Source of the DNA: Alphaproteobacteria bacterium
GTDB lineage: Bacteria; Pseudomonadota; Alphaproteobacteria; Ferrovibrionales; Ferrovibrionaceae
Reading direction: 5' to 3'
Assembly: GCA_017307375.1 (NCBI GenBank)
Contig: JAFKFH010000015.1
Location: forward strand, 62,001 to 126,000
Length of the DNA stretch: 64,000 nucleotides
A program made the position numbers and the translations under genes. Positions 25,128 through 33,736 of the stretch are shown here, one piece after another (within the stretch, counting starts at the first letter, position 1; each line of letters starts with the position of its first letter). The notes below the pieces were generated by a model. That model was not told the origin of the DNA and did not search any database. It worked only from the letters and a program-made list of their open reading frames with translations.

Positions 25128-25930
25128 GCCCGCAATTCACGCCGAAGGTCTGCCGGCCGCAGAAGCATCTGGAGGCGGGCGGCGGGCTCTACCCGCAGGC
25201 CTGGTCGCTGATCGACCGCTTCCGCGCCGGGAGAGGCCGCGAATTCCCGGACTGGCCCGACTGGTGCTACATCCCGATCACGGCCGGCCATACGGTCGTG
25301 GCCGAGGATGCCGGCGTCGACGTCATGGCCGTGCCGCTCCTCTATCCGGAGCGGGCGGCCGACGGCCCCAAGATCGCGGCGCTGGCCGCCTGGCGGGTCA
25401 CCCAGGGTGTCTACCAGTTCGCCCCTGACCTGTTCGCCCGCATCCTGGCGACGCCCGTGCATCTCGGCCTGACCGTCGACGTCCTGTTCGAGCTGCCCGA
25501 ATGGTGCGTCTATGTCGAGACCCCGGGCCTGACCTGGGGCAACGAGAGGCTGCACGGTTTCTTCGCCCATCTCGAATCCGACATCGACGATCAGCGGCCG
25601 GAGCTCCGGTTCGTGCTCGATACCGACAGCGAGCTGATCGCGTTGCCGCTGCACCTGGGACCGATGACGATGGCCGAAGCCGTCGACCGGACGCTGGCCG
25701 AAGCCCGCTACCGCGGCCTGGAGATCGGCCCGGCCGCCGCGACCGCGATGGGACGGATGCTCGCCCCGTTCGTATCGCTCGTCCTCTATCTCTGCGTCGA
25801 GCGATCGACGATCGTCGACCGGCGCGGTCGGCATCCCGAAAGGCCGCGGCCCCGGAAGATCCGGGGGGAATGGCGTCTTCCGCCAGCCGACGGCCCGACC
25901 TACTGGCAGGTCGCCGAGGCCGACCTATGA
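25124..25930 (+). CDS. AcrVA2-like protein (anti-CRISPR family homologue)
   Basis: A 268-aa protein. From memory of Moraxella AcrVA2, several signature stretches align in order: WRVTQGVYQF (AcrVA2 WRNTLGIYQL), LPEWCVYV at 124-131 (LPDWCVYV), HGFFAHL (KGFWAIY), LRFVLDTD at 161-168 (LDFVVDTD) and LYLCVE at 221-226 (LWLCVA), ending with P-x-YWQV. AcrVA2 blocks type V-A CRISPR by causing loss of Cas12a mRNA. This protein ends before the basic C-terminal region of AcrVA2. Whether it inhibits any CRISPR system is untested, and no CRISPR genes lie nearby. Confidence 0.75.
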   Translation: MSPQFTPKVCRPQKHLEAGGGLYPQAWSLIDRFRAGRGREFPDWPDWCYIPITAGHTVVAEDAGVDVMAVPLLYPERAADGPKIAALAAWRVTQGVYQFAPDLFARILATPVHLGLTVDVLFELPEWCVYVETPGLTWGNERLHGFFAHLESDIDDQRPELRFVLDTDSELIALPLHLGPMTMAEAVDRTLAEARYRGLEIGPAAATAMGRMLAPFVSLVLYLCVERSTIVDRRGRHPERPRPRKIRGEWRLPPADGPTYWQVAEADL

Positions 25931-26211
25931 CGCTCGGGAAGCCCCGGCACACGTCGCCGGCACCGGCGGACGTGGCCGCCGCCCGGGCCGAGGTGCAGCA
26001 GATCCTCGAGCTGGGAATGACGGCCGCCCGCGACTGGTGCGCCGCCCGGCTGTTCACGAGCCGCCGGTCGTTCCAGCAATGGGAGGCGGGCGAGCGGGAA
26101 ATGCATCCGGCGATGTGGCGCCTGCTCGAGATCCAGCTCGCGGTCCTGCGCGCAGGAGGGAGAACGAAAGTGCTTGCCGAGATCGGGCGCGACCTTTTGC
26201 GGTACCTGTGA
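25927..26211 (+). CDS. small HTH protein, Aca-like
   Basis: A 94-aa XRE-like helix-turn-helix protein: MTAARDWCAARLFTSRRSFQ followed by QWEAGEREMHPAMWRLLEIQ. The QWExGxRxMHP element is typical of small regulators where YExG ends the recognition region. It directly follows the AcrVA2-like gene with ATGA overlap. Small HTH genes after acr genes (aca) commonly repress their operon at inverted repeats. The palindrome at 23288-23302 is the obvious candidate target, but this is inference. Confidence 0.75.
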   Translation: MTLGKPRHTSPAPADVAAARAEVQQILELGMTAARDWCAARLFTSRRSFQQWEAGEREMHPAMWRLLEIQLAVLRAGGRTKVLAEIGRDLLRYL

Positions 26212-26273
26212 TGGTGCGGAGCCGGGAGGCGGCGCGGCCGGTTTGTCCACCCGGCCGGGACAGGAGGAGACTG

Positions 26274-26912
26274 GTGATATCGGCGCTACGCTACCGCTCG
26301 ACACGCGTACTCGGAAGCCTTGTCCTGCTTCTGCTCGGCCAGCTGCTGCTCGGCCTGGCCGCGGCGCAGGCGGAACCCTCGCGCGACTTGACCGCATTCG
26401 ACGCGGTCGTCAACGAGATCCGCGTGCGGTCGACCCCAGATTCCGGGTCTTGCGCGCCGCAACGCGACGAAATCGCTAATCGCCTCCGGCCTGCTTTCGA
26501 GGCCTCCTCCGAGCTGACCTTCGTCAGCGATGAGGACGCCGAGGCGGTATTTGCCCAGGCGATCGGCCAGGCAAGGCCTGGCTACAGACCAATCTCCGAT
26601 CCCAAGCTGCTGACGGAAACCGCGGACCGGCTGATCGCCTCCGCGGTCCTCCGGATCATCGTCGATGCGAGCAAGATCGAGCGCAGCTGCGTCCTGAGCT
26701 ACAGCGGCACTGTGGAGTTGCGGCTCGAACCGGCCAAAATTCAAGGGTCGTCGGAAATGGTGCATTTCCCGCGACACGCGATCCGGGAGTTCGCCGCGCT
26801 GGCGTTCGGAACGCCGGCCGTCGCACTCGGCGCGGCAATCGACGCCATCGCCGCCGACATCAGGGCGTTCACCACGGACTGGTCTGCCTCCCGGATTCGC
26901 TACCGCGGCTGA
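26274..26912 (+). CDS. secreted hypothetical protein
   Basis: A 212-aa protein starting at GTG 26274 six bases after AGGAGG at 26262-26267; an in-frame ATG at 26211 lacks a site. A hydrophobic signal sequence (LGSLVLLLLGQLLLGLAAAQ) precedes an alpha/beta mature part with two Cys. The middle holds LTETADRLIASAVLRIIVDA. No family recognised. It is probably the last gene of the operon from 23384. Confidence 0.6.
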   Translation: MISALRYRSTRVLGSLVLLLLGQLLLGLAAAQAEPSRDLTAFDAVVNEIRVRSTPDSGSCAPQRDEIANRLRPAFEASSELTFVSDEDAEAVFAQAIGQARPGYRPISDPKLLTETADRLIASAVLRIIVDASKIERSCVLSYSGTVELRLEPAKIQGSSEMVHFPRHAIREFAALAFGTPAVALGAAIDAIAADIRAFTTDWSASRIRYRG

Positions 26913-26971
26913 GCGCAGGACGGTCGCAGCGATCTGCTCGCACCGAACTACCGGGCTCGAACGTCCCCGTC

Positions 26972-27703
26972 TCAATGCTCGTCGCGATCGTCTGCCCCCT
27001 TGTCGTGAGGATGCTTGAGGTCGTAGCGCCGCTCCAGGTATGCGTTGCGCTCGTCGTCGGTCTCGGCGCGAACGCCCGCCCATAGCAAGGGCCCGAGCGC
27101 TCTGATCGTCATGTGCTCCTCAACAAGCGGCACGCCAAATCCGACCTCCCAGGAGCCGTGCACAAGCAAGTAAAGTTCGTCGACCAGCGGCACTGTCCGC
27201 TCCAACAGCTTCCGCTCGTCCCCTACCTCAGCCCAACGCCCCGCCGCCTCCGGCGCATCGAACCGCGCGTGCGCCAGGAACTCGTGCCTCAATCTCGCGA
27301 GAGCCTTGACCTCTTCGCCTGCTGTCTCCTGATCGATACGGTCTGCGAGCCGATTGGCATCGACGGCAAACCTGCGACGACCGTCATCGCCGCGCGCTGC
27401 TGCGATCAACTGAAGGACGGATGCGTTCTTTGCAGCCAGGCGCAGCTGCGTCGCGAGAGCCGGCAACGATCCGGTTCCCTTCTTTCCATCCCAGGCACGC
27501 GTCAACGAAAGGATCGCACCCTGGTGCAGGATAGCGCCGGCGCGACCAACTGCGTGCTGTGCCTCGGATCTGCCGACGCGCGCGCGAAGGTCGTCGTCGA
27601 TGGCGCCGCTGTACCAGAGGGAATGCGCCCACAGCGCCCAACGGAGGCTCTGGCGTATCGCGTCGAGCCTTTTGGCAATCTGGTCCAGCATCACGGTCGA
27701 CAT
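26972..27703 (-). CDS. HEPN-like protein (RHEFLAH motif)
   Basis: A 243-aa helical protein. An N-terminal helix pair (RLDAIRQSLRWALWAHSLWY) and LARLRHEFLAHARF, with R139 and H145 spaced as in AbiU2-like and other HEPN RNases. The C-terminus is charged (LKHPHDKGADDRDEH). HEPN proteins commonly act in abortive infection. It is the first of three minus-strand genes with a SIR2 protein and a Sll1717-type ATPase just upstream. ATG 27703 is chosen over the adjacent GTG. Confidence 0.6.
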   Translation of the reverse strand: MSTVMLDQIAKRLDAIRQSLRWALWAHSLWYSGAIDDDLRARVGRSEAQHAVGRAGAILHQGAILSLTRAWDGKKGTGSLPALATQLRLAAKNASVLQLIAAARGDDGRRRFAVDANRLADRIDQETAGEEVKALARLRHEFLAHARFDAPEAAGRWAEVGDERKLLERTVPLVDELYLLVHGSWEVGFGVPLVEEHMTIRALGPLLWAGVRAETDDERNAYLERRYDLKHPHDKGADDRDEH

Positions 27704-27772
27704 CACGTGTCCCTTATCCGGTCCTGGCTGATCAGGCGGGCATCAGCGAGCCGGCCGGCCACGCCGTCGCGA

Positions 27773-29545
27773 TCACCACCGCATCTGCCGCGAGATCAGA
27801 TTGAAGTTCCTGAGCGCCAGAACGATGAATTCCTCGTCGCCCCTCCCGAAACCCGCCTTTTCCAGCGCGGACTTCATCGGCTCCGTGGACAATTCCGTCA
27901 TCAGCTTATCCCCGTTGGGACCGTACCAGGCCGCGCGGCCACAAGGCATCCGCATCCGTCGACCAGCAGCAAGATTCTCCTTAATTTCCTCCTTCGAGTT
28001 TTCCTCGAAGAAAGACACCGAGCCAAGCAACTCGAAACGGTCGAACAGCAACCTGAAGTCACTCTCGAGGCCGGCGAACCGCGGCGCCCAGCGTTCGAAC
28101 AGGCCGAACAGGTGGTCGCTGAGCGGCGTCCTATGCTTCTCCAGCCCCTCCAAGAGATGCCATGCGCTGTCTCCACCACCCTCCCAGCTGCCGAGGAATA
28201 ATGTCCTTACAACGCATTCCTCTTCCCGACTGCCCAGTCTGAGCTTGGCGTCGAATAACCTGTGCAACGCCGTCCAGCGGCCCGCGCGCGTCAGGCCGAT
28301 CCCGTAGGCGTAGAAAACGATTACGGCGGGATAGGTTTGCAAGTGGATATAAGCGCTAAAACCAACGCGCACCGTGCTCGCCTGAGTAACAATCGTCGCG
28401 ATGATGTCGAGCACGATTTGCGCCTCATTGTCGTCGCCCCACCGCCCCGCAAGTCCGGCGATCGCGGCGAGAGGCTCGACGATCGCCTCATACCTGGGAA
28501 CCCGCGCCCGGTATTCGGCCAGGTCCCACCCCATAGCAGTCGGAAAATGCCCAGCATCGATCTTGGCGAGTGCGCTCCGGGTCTCGTCGGCGAACAGATC
28601 GTCGAGCTGAATTCGATGTTCCGGCTTCGCCAGGAAGCGCTTGGCGGTCGCTGTCAGCAGATCGATGGCGAGCGGATTGACCCGCTGGGTCTGGCGGAGC
28701 GTTGTCACGCGCTGACTCAGCGCCGAAAAGAAGCTGTCGGCATCGGCGATCGATATCGCGCGGCCGCGGCGATGGCTGATCAGATCCCGGGCCCGCGGCC
28801 CGGGTTCGCCGCGGGCGGCCCAGAACATCGAATAGCGGCGGTTGGGTGCGCGCTCGATCGCCGCGCGCAACGCATGATCCCAGTCGCCCGACCAGCCGCA
28901 GACGATCAGCCCGTATTCGTCGAATATCCGGTCGAGAAGCGCATCGTACGGCGCAGGATAGCGGCTCAGTTCCGTCTCGATATTGAGGATCCTGGCATCC
29001 TTGTAGTCGCCGTGCAGTTTCAGGATATAGCAGCGGCTGTGCACGATTGGCTCGGCGCCGTCGAGGGCGTCGACCGAGGCCACGACGGTCGGCTCGATGC
29101 CCCGCTCGCGGAGCGCGCTCTCCAGCAGCCGGTCGAAATTGGTCGTGACGATGACCTTGATGTAGCCGCCTTCGACCAGCTCGGCGATCGCGCGGTGCGC
29201 GGCCGTCGGCGTCTTCCGCCCCTCCGCCCGATCCGCCTCGGTCGGCTCGATATAGCCATGGATGATCGCCCGGCGTTCGTCGGCGGTGGCGCCCAGCCCC
29301 GCCAGCAATTCGGAATAGTCGGGTTCCCGGCCGGTCCGCTCGCGATACCAGGCCGCCCAGTCCGCCTGGTCGCCGGCGCCCTGGGCAAGCCCGACCCGTC
29401 GAATGAGGTCGAGCGTGATCTCCCAGCCGGTCGGGATCTGCGCCGCCCGGGAAATGCCTGAACCCAGGAGCAGGGCATAGACACCGCTGGATTCGTGGAT
29501 GCCGAAAGCCAGCTGGGTCAGCGGATCGCCGGATAGGATGGTCAA
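27773..29545 (-). CDS. SIR2-domain defence-type protein
   Basis: A 590-aa protein. Residues about 20-270 form a SIR2 NAD-binding domain: YALLLGSGISRAAQIPTG, VIVTTNFDRLLE (N136, D138), ILKLHGDYKD (catalytic-type H178) and LIVCGWSGDWDH. The C-terminal 300 residues are helical and unassigned. SIR2 proteins with long C-terminal sensor regions deplete NAD during phage infection (DSR1/DSR2-like, Thoeris ThsA-like logic). It stands between a HEPN protein and an ATPase, as in defence islands. The exact system type is not determined. Confidence 0.85.
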   Translation of the reverse strand: MTILSGDPLTQLAFGIHESSGVYALLLGSGISRAAQIPTGWEITLDLIRRVGLAQGAGDQADWAAWYRERTGREPDYSELLAGLGATADERRAIIHGYIEPTEADRAEGRKTPTAAHRAIAELVEGGYIKVIVTTNFDRLLESALRERGIEPTVVASVDALDGAEPIVHSRCYILKLHGDYKDARILNIETELSRYPAPYDALLDRIFDEYGLIVCGWSGDWDHALRAAIERAPNRRYSMFWAARGEPGPRARDLISHRRGRAISIADADSFFSALSQRVTTLRQTQRVNPLAIDLLTATAKRFLAKPEHRIQLDDLFADETRSALAKIDAGHFPTAMGWDLAEYRARVPRYEAIVEPLAAIAGLAGRWGDDNEAQIVLDIIATIVTQASTVRVGFSAYIHLQTYPAVIVFYAYGIGLTRAGRWTALHRLFDAKLRLGSREEECVVRTLFLGSWEGGGDSAWHLLEGLEKHRTPLSDHLFGLFERWAPRFAGLESDFRLLFDRFELLGSVSFFEENSKEEIKENLAAGRRMRMPCGRAAWYGPNGDKLMTELSTEPMKSALEKAGFGRGDEEFIVLALRNFNLISRQMRW

Positions 29546-29640
29546 TCTGCCCCCTACGGAAGCTGTCTATGTTTCGCCCATCGTCGGATGAGAACGGCAG
29601 GCGGGATTCTCGGATAGGCTGCTAGGTGGAGCAACCTGCA

Positions 29641-31125
29641 TCAATCGGCCGGCGCATCCGGTTCTTCCTGCTCGCCCGCCCCGTTCTGTTCATCCCTGGC
29701 ACGCTTCTCACGCACACTAAGCCCCTTGTAGAGGCATTGGTGGACGTAGATAGCGCCGACGGCCGGCAACACTAGGTCACTGTCCTCCGACCTGAAGCGA
29801 GGGGACCCGGCGCCAGCAAGGCGGACACCGATTGCCGAAGCGTTGAATAAGCGCTCAATGATGAGACGCAGCCCAAGCTTCTTTACGAGTTCCGGAGAAC
29901 GGTCGTGCAGGTGCGTCTCAAACTCGGTAAACGTGTCATACCGATGCTGTGCTTGCCGGAGAATTTCGACGATATCCTCGAAGTCTGGGTAAAGTCGACG
30001 GTACTCCTGCTTCAGGTCCTCAACCTTCCACGAGCTGTACTTCTCTTCGGCCTCACGGACATTGTCCTTGGTGATCTCCGTTGCGTTCTGGCCAGCTCGG
30101 CGGATGCACTCGTCGAGGAACTGTAGGATTTCCCGAGGCCGGAGGAAAGTGCGCTTGGCGATGTAGTTGAAAGGGGCGATAGAGCCCCGCATTTCTCCCG
30201 GCTCGAACAACTCGGACACCGAGACCTGCTCCGGGAGTCTTTCTTGGACCATGTCCCGTAACAGGTCCGGCGACCAGTTGATAGATTCCTCCGTAGCGCG
30301 ATGCTTGTCCTTGTCGTCGAAACGCAATCCCTCGTAAATGTCAGCGCGGAGAAAGACGATCACCGCCAGGCCCGACCCAACCGTCTCGCCCTTGTACTTG
30401 TCGTTGATGTCCTTACTCGCTTTGAGCAGGCCCACCAGCAACTGCTTTGATTGGTCTGAGCCCTCCCAAGAATCATCGAGCTTGTCGAGCGCGATCACTA
30501 TTCCGATCTCTTGAGCCACCGCAGCGATAGCTGCCAAAATCGATTCGATGATCTGCGGCGTGACCGGTTGATCCTCGGCTGCCCGGGTGAGCCCAGCACC
30601 GAATCCGAATGCCGACACATTGAAGCTCTTGATCCCCTTAAGCAATTGCCCAGCCGTCTTGAGCAAGCTGGGCGCGGCATCGCCGTAGTTCTCCTTGACG
30701 AACTGCTTCAGACGCTTCAGCGCTTCAATCGCCGGGTCGGATTTGAGAGATTCATCGGACAGCGCAGTCAGCGCGGCGCTCGCCTCGATGGCAAGAGTGA
30801 ATTTCCAGGCATTCGCGTGGGCCTGTTCAGGGAGCAGCCCGGCCTCTTGGTACTCGCGCAGGGCATTCCACGCGTACTGGTCGGGTGTAACCAAAATTAC
30901 CTTTGTGGCCGGATGGCCCGCCCCGGCTACAAGCCTAGGCAATTGCGTAAAGAGCGCAGACTTTCCAGCACCCTTGCGCCCCAAGAACAGCGTTCGACGC
31001 AACTGAAGCGCAGCGTCGACATGCGGCGTTGTCAGGAAATAAGACCCTAGCCTTTTGTCAGCCTCTGCATCTGGTGCTCCAAGCTGAACATCCCGAAGAG
31101 TCTTGCCTACTTGACGGAGATTCAT
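29641..31125 (-). CDS. P-loop ATPase, Sll1717 family type
   Basis: A 494-aa protein. Walker A is FLGRKGAGKSALF (about residues 46-58); Walker B lies in IVIALDKLDDSWEG. The STAND-like arrangement, with FLRPREILQFLDECIRRA after the ATPase core and a charged C-terminus, matches the Sll1717-type ATPases often found in defence islands. ATG 31125 (MNLRQVGKTL) is preferred over the GTG four codons upstream. A gap of 95 bases separates it from the SIR2 gene; the pair may work together, but this is not an established system. Confidence 0.75.
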   Translation of the reverse strand: MNLRQVGKTLRDVQLGAPDAEADKRLGSYFLTTPHVDAALQLRRTLFLGRKGAGKSALFTQLPRLVAGAGHPATKVILVTPDQYAWNALREYQEAGLLPEQAHANAWKFTLAIEASAALTALSDESLKSDPAIEALKRLKQFVKENYGDAAPSLLKTAGQLLKGIKSFNVSAFGFGAGLTRAAEDQPVTPQIIESILAAIAAVAQEIGIVIALDKLDDSWEGSDQSKQLLVGLLKASKDINDKYKGETVGSGLAVIVFLRADIYEGLRFDDKDKHRATEESINWSPDLLRDMVQERLPEQVSVSELFEPGEMRGSIAPFNYIAKRTFLRPREILQFLDECIRRAGQNATEITKDNVREAEEKYSSWKVEDLKQEYRRLYPDFEDIVEILRQAQHRYDTFTEFETHLHDRSPELVKKLGLRLIIERLFNASAIGVRLAGAGSPRFRSEDSDLVLPAVGAIYVHQCLYKGLSVREKRARDEQNGAGEQEEPDAPAD

Positions 31126-31613
31126 CTCGTGTCCCACAAAAAGTCATCGGCATCGTGCCGACAACGCTACGGTCCTAGGCGGGGCGAAATACATGGATCG
31201 TCACCCGGCGTTTCCCGCATTCGGCCTCTTCACCGCCGCGCGCCGGCGGGTCGGAAATTGTCGTACGGTTGCACGCCATGCGTCAATCTGCTCGCGCCTC
31301 GAAAGCAGCTGTCGACGCCCGCATCCGCTCGCTACCAATCAGGCTTTCGGGAAGCCGATCCGGTGCAAGATCCGTTCGACCAGGTCGAGGTCATAGCGTG
31401 CGGATGGTGTCGGCGCCCGAAGATGCTTCTGCGCGATCAGGTCCCCTGACTCCGAAGCGATCAAGCTTGCCGAGATCATGGCTCATAGCTAAGGTTGTCG
31501 GACGGGTGCTGCGACACCCGGTCTTCACGACAAAGGCTTCCGGCCGTCGCTGAACCATCAGGGCCGTATCCGCTTCCGACGGGATCGGTCCTCATATCGC
31601 CATGGAGGAAGCC
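31126..31613. other. 488-bp gap between divergent genes; at most a small remnant
   Basis: It should hold the promoters of the ATPase gene (minus) and the gene at 31614 (plus). The stretch 31130-31165 is the most AT-rich part. The only protein-like stretch is the short minus-strand frame at 31339-31479, listed separately. No repeat or terminator was recognised. Confidence 0.5.
31339..31479 (-). pseudogene. short ORF, possibly the C-terminal remnant of a lost gene
   Basis: A 46-aa frame with normal protein composition: GDLIAQKHLRAPTPSARYDL, then LVERILHRIGFPKA at the stop. It starts at ATG 31479 without a clear ribosome site, and may be the tail of a longer protein truncated by rearrangement. 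Not identified. Confidence 0.3.
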
Positions 31614-32846
31614 ATGCACCCGCACGCATACCGCCTGCTCACCGATTCCCCTGCCAGGAAAAAAGCCAAGAAGCTCGTCGAGATCGTCGAGCTGATGGGC
31701 TTCGACCTCAAGCTGTCCCGCGCTCAGACCCTGGTCGCGGGGTTGATGGGATACTCCACCTGGGCCGAACTGGTCCACGTCACCCGCACCTCACCTGACC
31801 GAGGCGTGCCTGATCAGATGCTGCCTCGAAAGGAGGCCGCGGCGCGTCGAAACCGTCAGTGCGCACTGCTGGCGCAGGAGTTCGGAATCGATGACTGGGA
31901 CGCTGACCGGATAGTCTCGGCACTGGCGCCCACCGGCGCCGGCGAAGGGCTCGACTGGCCGACGGTCGAAAAACTGAAGCTCCGGCTGGCGGAAACGGAC
32001 GTCGCCTGGCTGGAAGAATCCATGACGATCGTGCGCGACTTCGACGCTGCGGTCCGGCCGATGTTCGCGCTTGCTCCCGCACCTGCCGACCAGAACCGTG
32101 ACCGCCGCCTCACTCACATGGGACTTCAGCGAACTGTCCATGGCAGGCGTCATAGTGCGAAAAGGGACACCACAGTTGCCGATATTGTCGGATGGGTCGC
32201 CGACTCCTTTCCTGACGAACAGCCCTTGACCGGTGAGAAGCTCGCGGAAACGCATGTGCGGGCCGAGCGCGCGTCGCGGATCTTTGCTTCCCTTGATGCT
32301 CGCATTCGTGACCTCGGTCCCGCGCCCATGCTGGCCCCGATCGATCGCGTATTCCTGTTGCTGTCCCGAACGCGCGTGAGCGGCAGGCGCACGCACTACA
32401 CTGCCCTGAGCCCCGAACCCTGGCTGCATATCGGCTTCGACCTGCCAGGTTTTTGCTGGAACCCGGAGAACGAATGGAACGCGTCCCGAGCCCTGAGCCT
32501 GCAACTCGCCTTGCGGCGAGAGTTTCTTGATGCCGGCTGGACTGGCGATGGCCCCGAATGGCGGATCACCTTCCGCGAGGGCAATTCGGCTAAGGAAGAG
32601 ATCGCTGTCCACGCGAATAGCGCTGGGGCTGCATTTGCATGGGCGGCCGCCGCGCGTGCCGCGCTGCGGCTCGCCAAGCGTCAGTCGGTCGGCACCGTTT
32701 CCCTGCTGTCGATAGTCGGACCAGATGGCGCCGGCGACATCGACCAGACGCTCCGAGCCGCATTCCTTCAACCGGTGGTCCAGCGCGGAATTCTTCTGAG
32801 CCAAGACCGCCTGCGGATCCGGCCGGTTCGTAAGGCGGCGGCGTAA
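31614..32846 (+). CDS. hypothetical protein of the defence-like region
   Basis: A 410-aa protein starting at ATG 31614 five bases after GGAGG at 31604-31608. The N-terminal 60 residues (ARKKAKKLVEIVELMGFDLK, then LMGYSTWAELVH) recur at the start of many plasmid and phage hypothetical proteins, sometimes labelled glyoxalase-superfamily. The rest contains helical DWPTVEKLKLRLAETDVAWL and a beta region (THYTALSPEPWLHIGFDLPG). The function cannot be stated. Confidence 0.6.
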   Translation: MHPHAYRLLTDSPARKKAKKLVEIVELMGFDLKLSRAQTLVAGLMGYSTWAELVHVTRTSPDRGVPDQMLPRKEAAARRNRQCALLAQEFGIDDWDADRIVSALAPTGAGEGLDWPTVEKLKLRLAETDVAWLEESMTIVRDFDAAVRPMFALAPAPADQNRDRRLTHMGLQRTVHGRRHSAKRDTTVADIVGWVADSFPDEQPLTGEKLAETHVRAERASRIFASLDARIRDLGPAPMLAPIDRVFLLLSRTRVSGRRTHYTALSPEPWLHIGFDLPGFCWNPENEWNASRALSLQLALRREFLDAGWTGDGPEWRITFREGNSAKEEIAVHANSAGAAFAWAAAARAALRLAKRQSVGTVSLLSIVGPDGAGDIDQTLRAAFLQPVVQRGILLSQDRLRIRPVRKAAA

Positions 32847-32928
32847 CAGGAACGCCAGATGCTCGATGAAAGCCGGATTGACCTCGCGGTCGACCGGCTT
32901 GTTTCGATCGGGTGCATGGGAGGGGACA

Positions 32929-33618
32929 GTGTCGCAACCAGATCTCGCCGGCCGGCTGAATCGACTGAAGGCGCTCGAACAAGAGATCCTTGAGGCTAGC
33001 GCCCGCAGCATCGGTCATGAAGCTGCAATCTGCCAGACTGACCTTTTCCTTCTGGGCGCGTTGCGGCGCACCTTGGCGCAGTCGCGCGGATTTCGCGACC
33101 TGATGACCGCCCGCAATTTTCCGTGCGCAGCAGCCATACTGCGGCTTCAGATCGACACCGCGATGCGGGTGAACGCGCTCACCCTCGTCGACGATGTGGA
33201 ACAGACTTGCGGCGCCGTGCTGAGAGGGGACCAGTTCAACCGCCTGAAAGACCGGAGCCGAACGAAGATGTCAGATGCGCACCTGCGTCGAAAACTCGCC
33301 GGCAACTATCCTTGGACGAGCACAGTCTACGAACAGACGTCAGGTTTTGTGCATCTCTCAGATCGACATTTTCTGTCGTCGATCGCCGGCATGGATGAGG
33401 CCAATCGGTCGGTTCGATTCCAGATTGGCGGCGAGGATCCACCCCGCCCCGACGCAGACTATTTCGAAGTGGTGGACGCCTTCACGGAGGCAACAAGCCT
33501 CGCTGGAAAATTGATCGTTGGAATATTGATGTTCATCCACGGCCGGACTGGCGGGGCCAATGCAACGACGACGGAGAGGCAGCAGGATCTACCACCGAGC
33601 GACGAGCCTGCTGAATAG
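32929..33618 (+). CDS. helical paralogue A (pair with 36091-36735)
   Basis: A 229-aa protein starting at GTG 32929 after GGAGGGG. The conserved core, TDLFLLGALRRTLAQSRGFR, then NFPCAAAILRLQIDTAMRVN, and TSGFVHLSDRHF near the end, is shared at roughly two-thirds identity with the product at 36091. The pattern (helix with R-x-x-x-D-x-AMRVN, later LS-x-x-VHLS) recalls HEPN-like families such as DUF5677, but the assignment is weak. The two copies flank an HNH endonuclease and a serine recombinase. Confidence 0.65.
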   Translation: MSQPDLAGRLNRLKALEQEILEASARSIGHEAAICQTDLFLLGALRRTLAQSRGFRDLMTARNFPCAAAILRLQIDTAMRVNALTLVDDVEQTCGAVLRGDQFNRLKDRSRTKMSDAHLRRKLAGNYPWTSTVYEQTSGFVHLSDRHFLSSIAGMDEANRSVRFQIGGEDPPRPDADYFEVVDAFTEATSLAGKLIVGILMFIHGRTGGANATTTERQQDLPPSDEPAE

Positions 33619-33736
33619 CAGTCGATATGCGGGAGTTCGCCAGGCGGCGTCAGGTGACAGGACAAACTACCCCTCCCGTCGGCCACCGCAGACAGCCGGC
33701 CTACCGCCAGCCGAGCTTCTGCTGATGCTCATGCCT

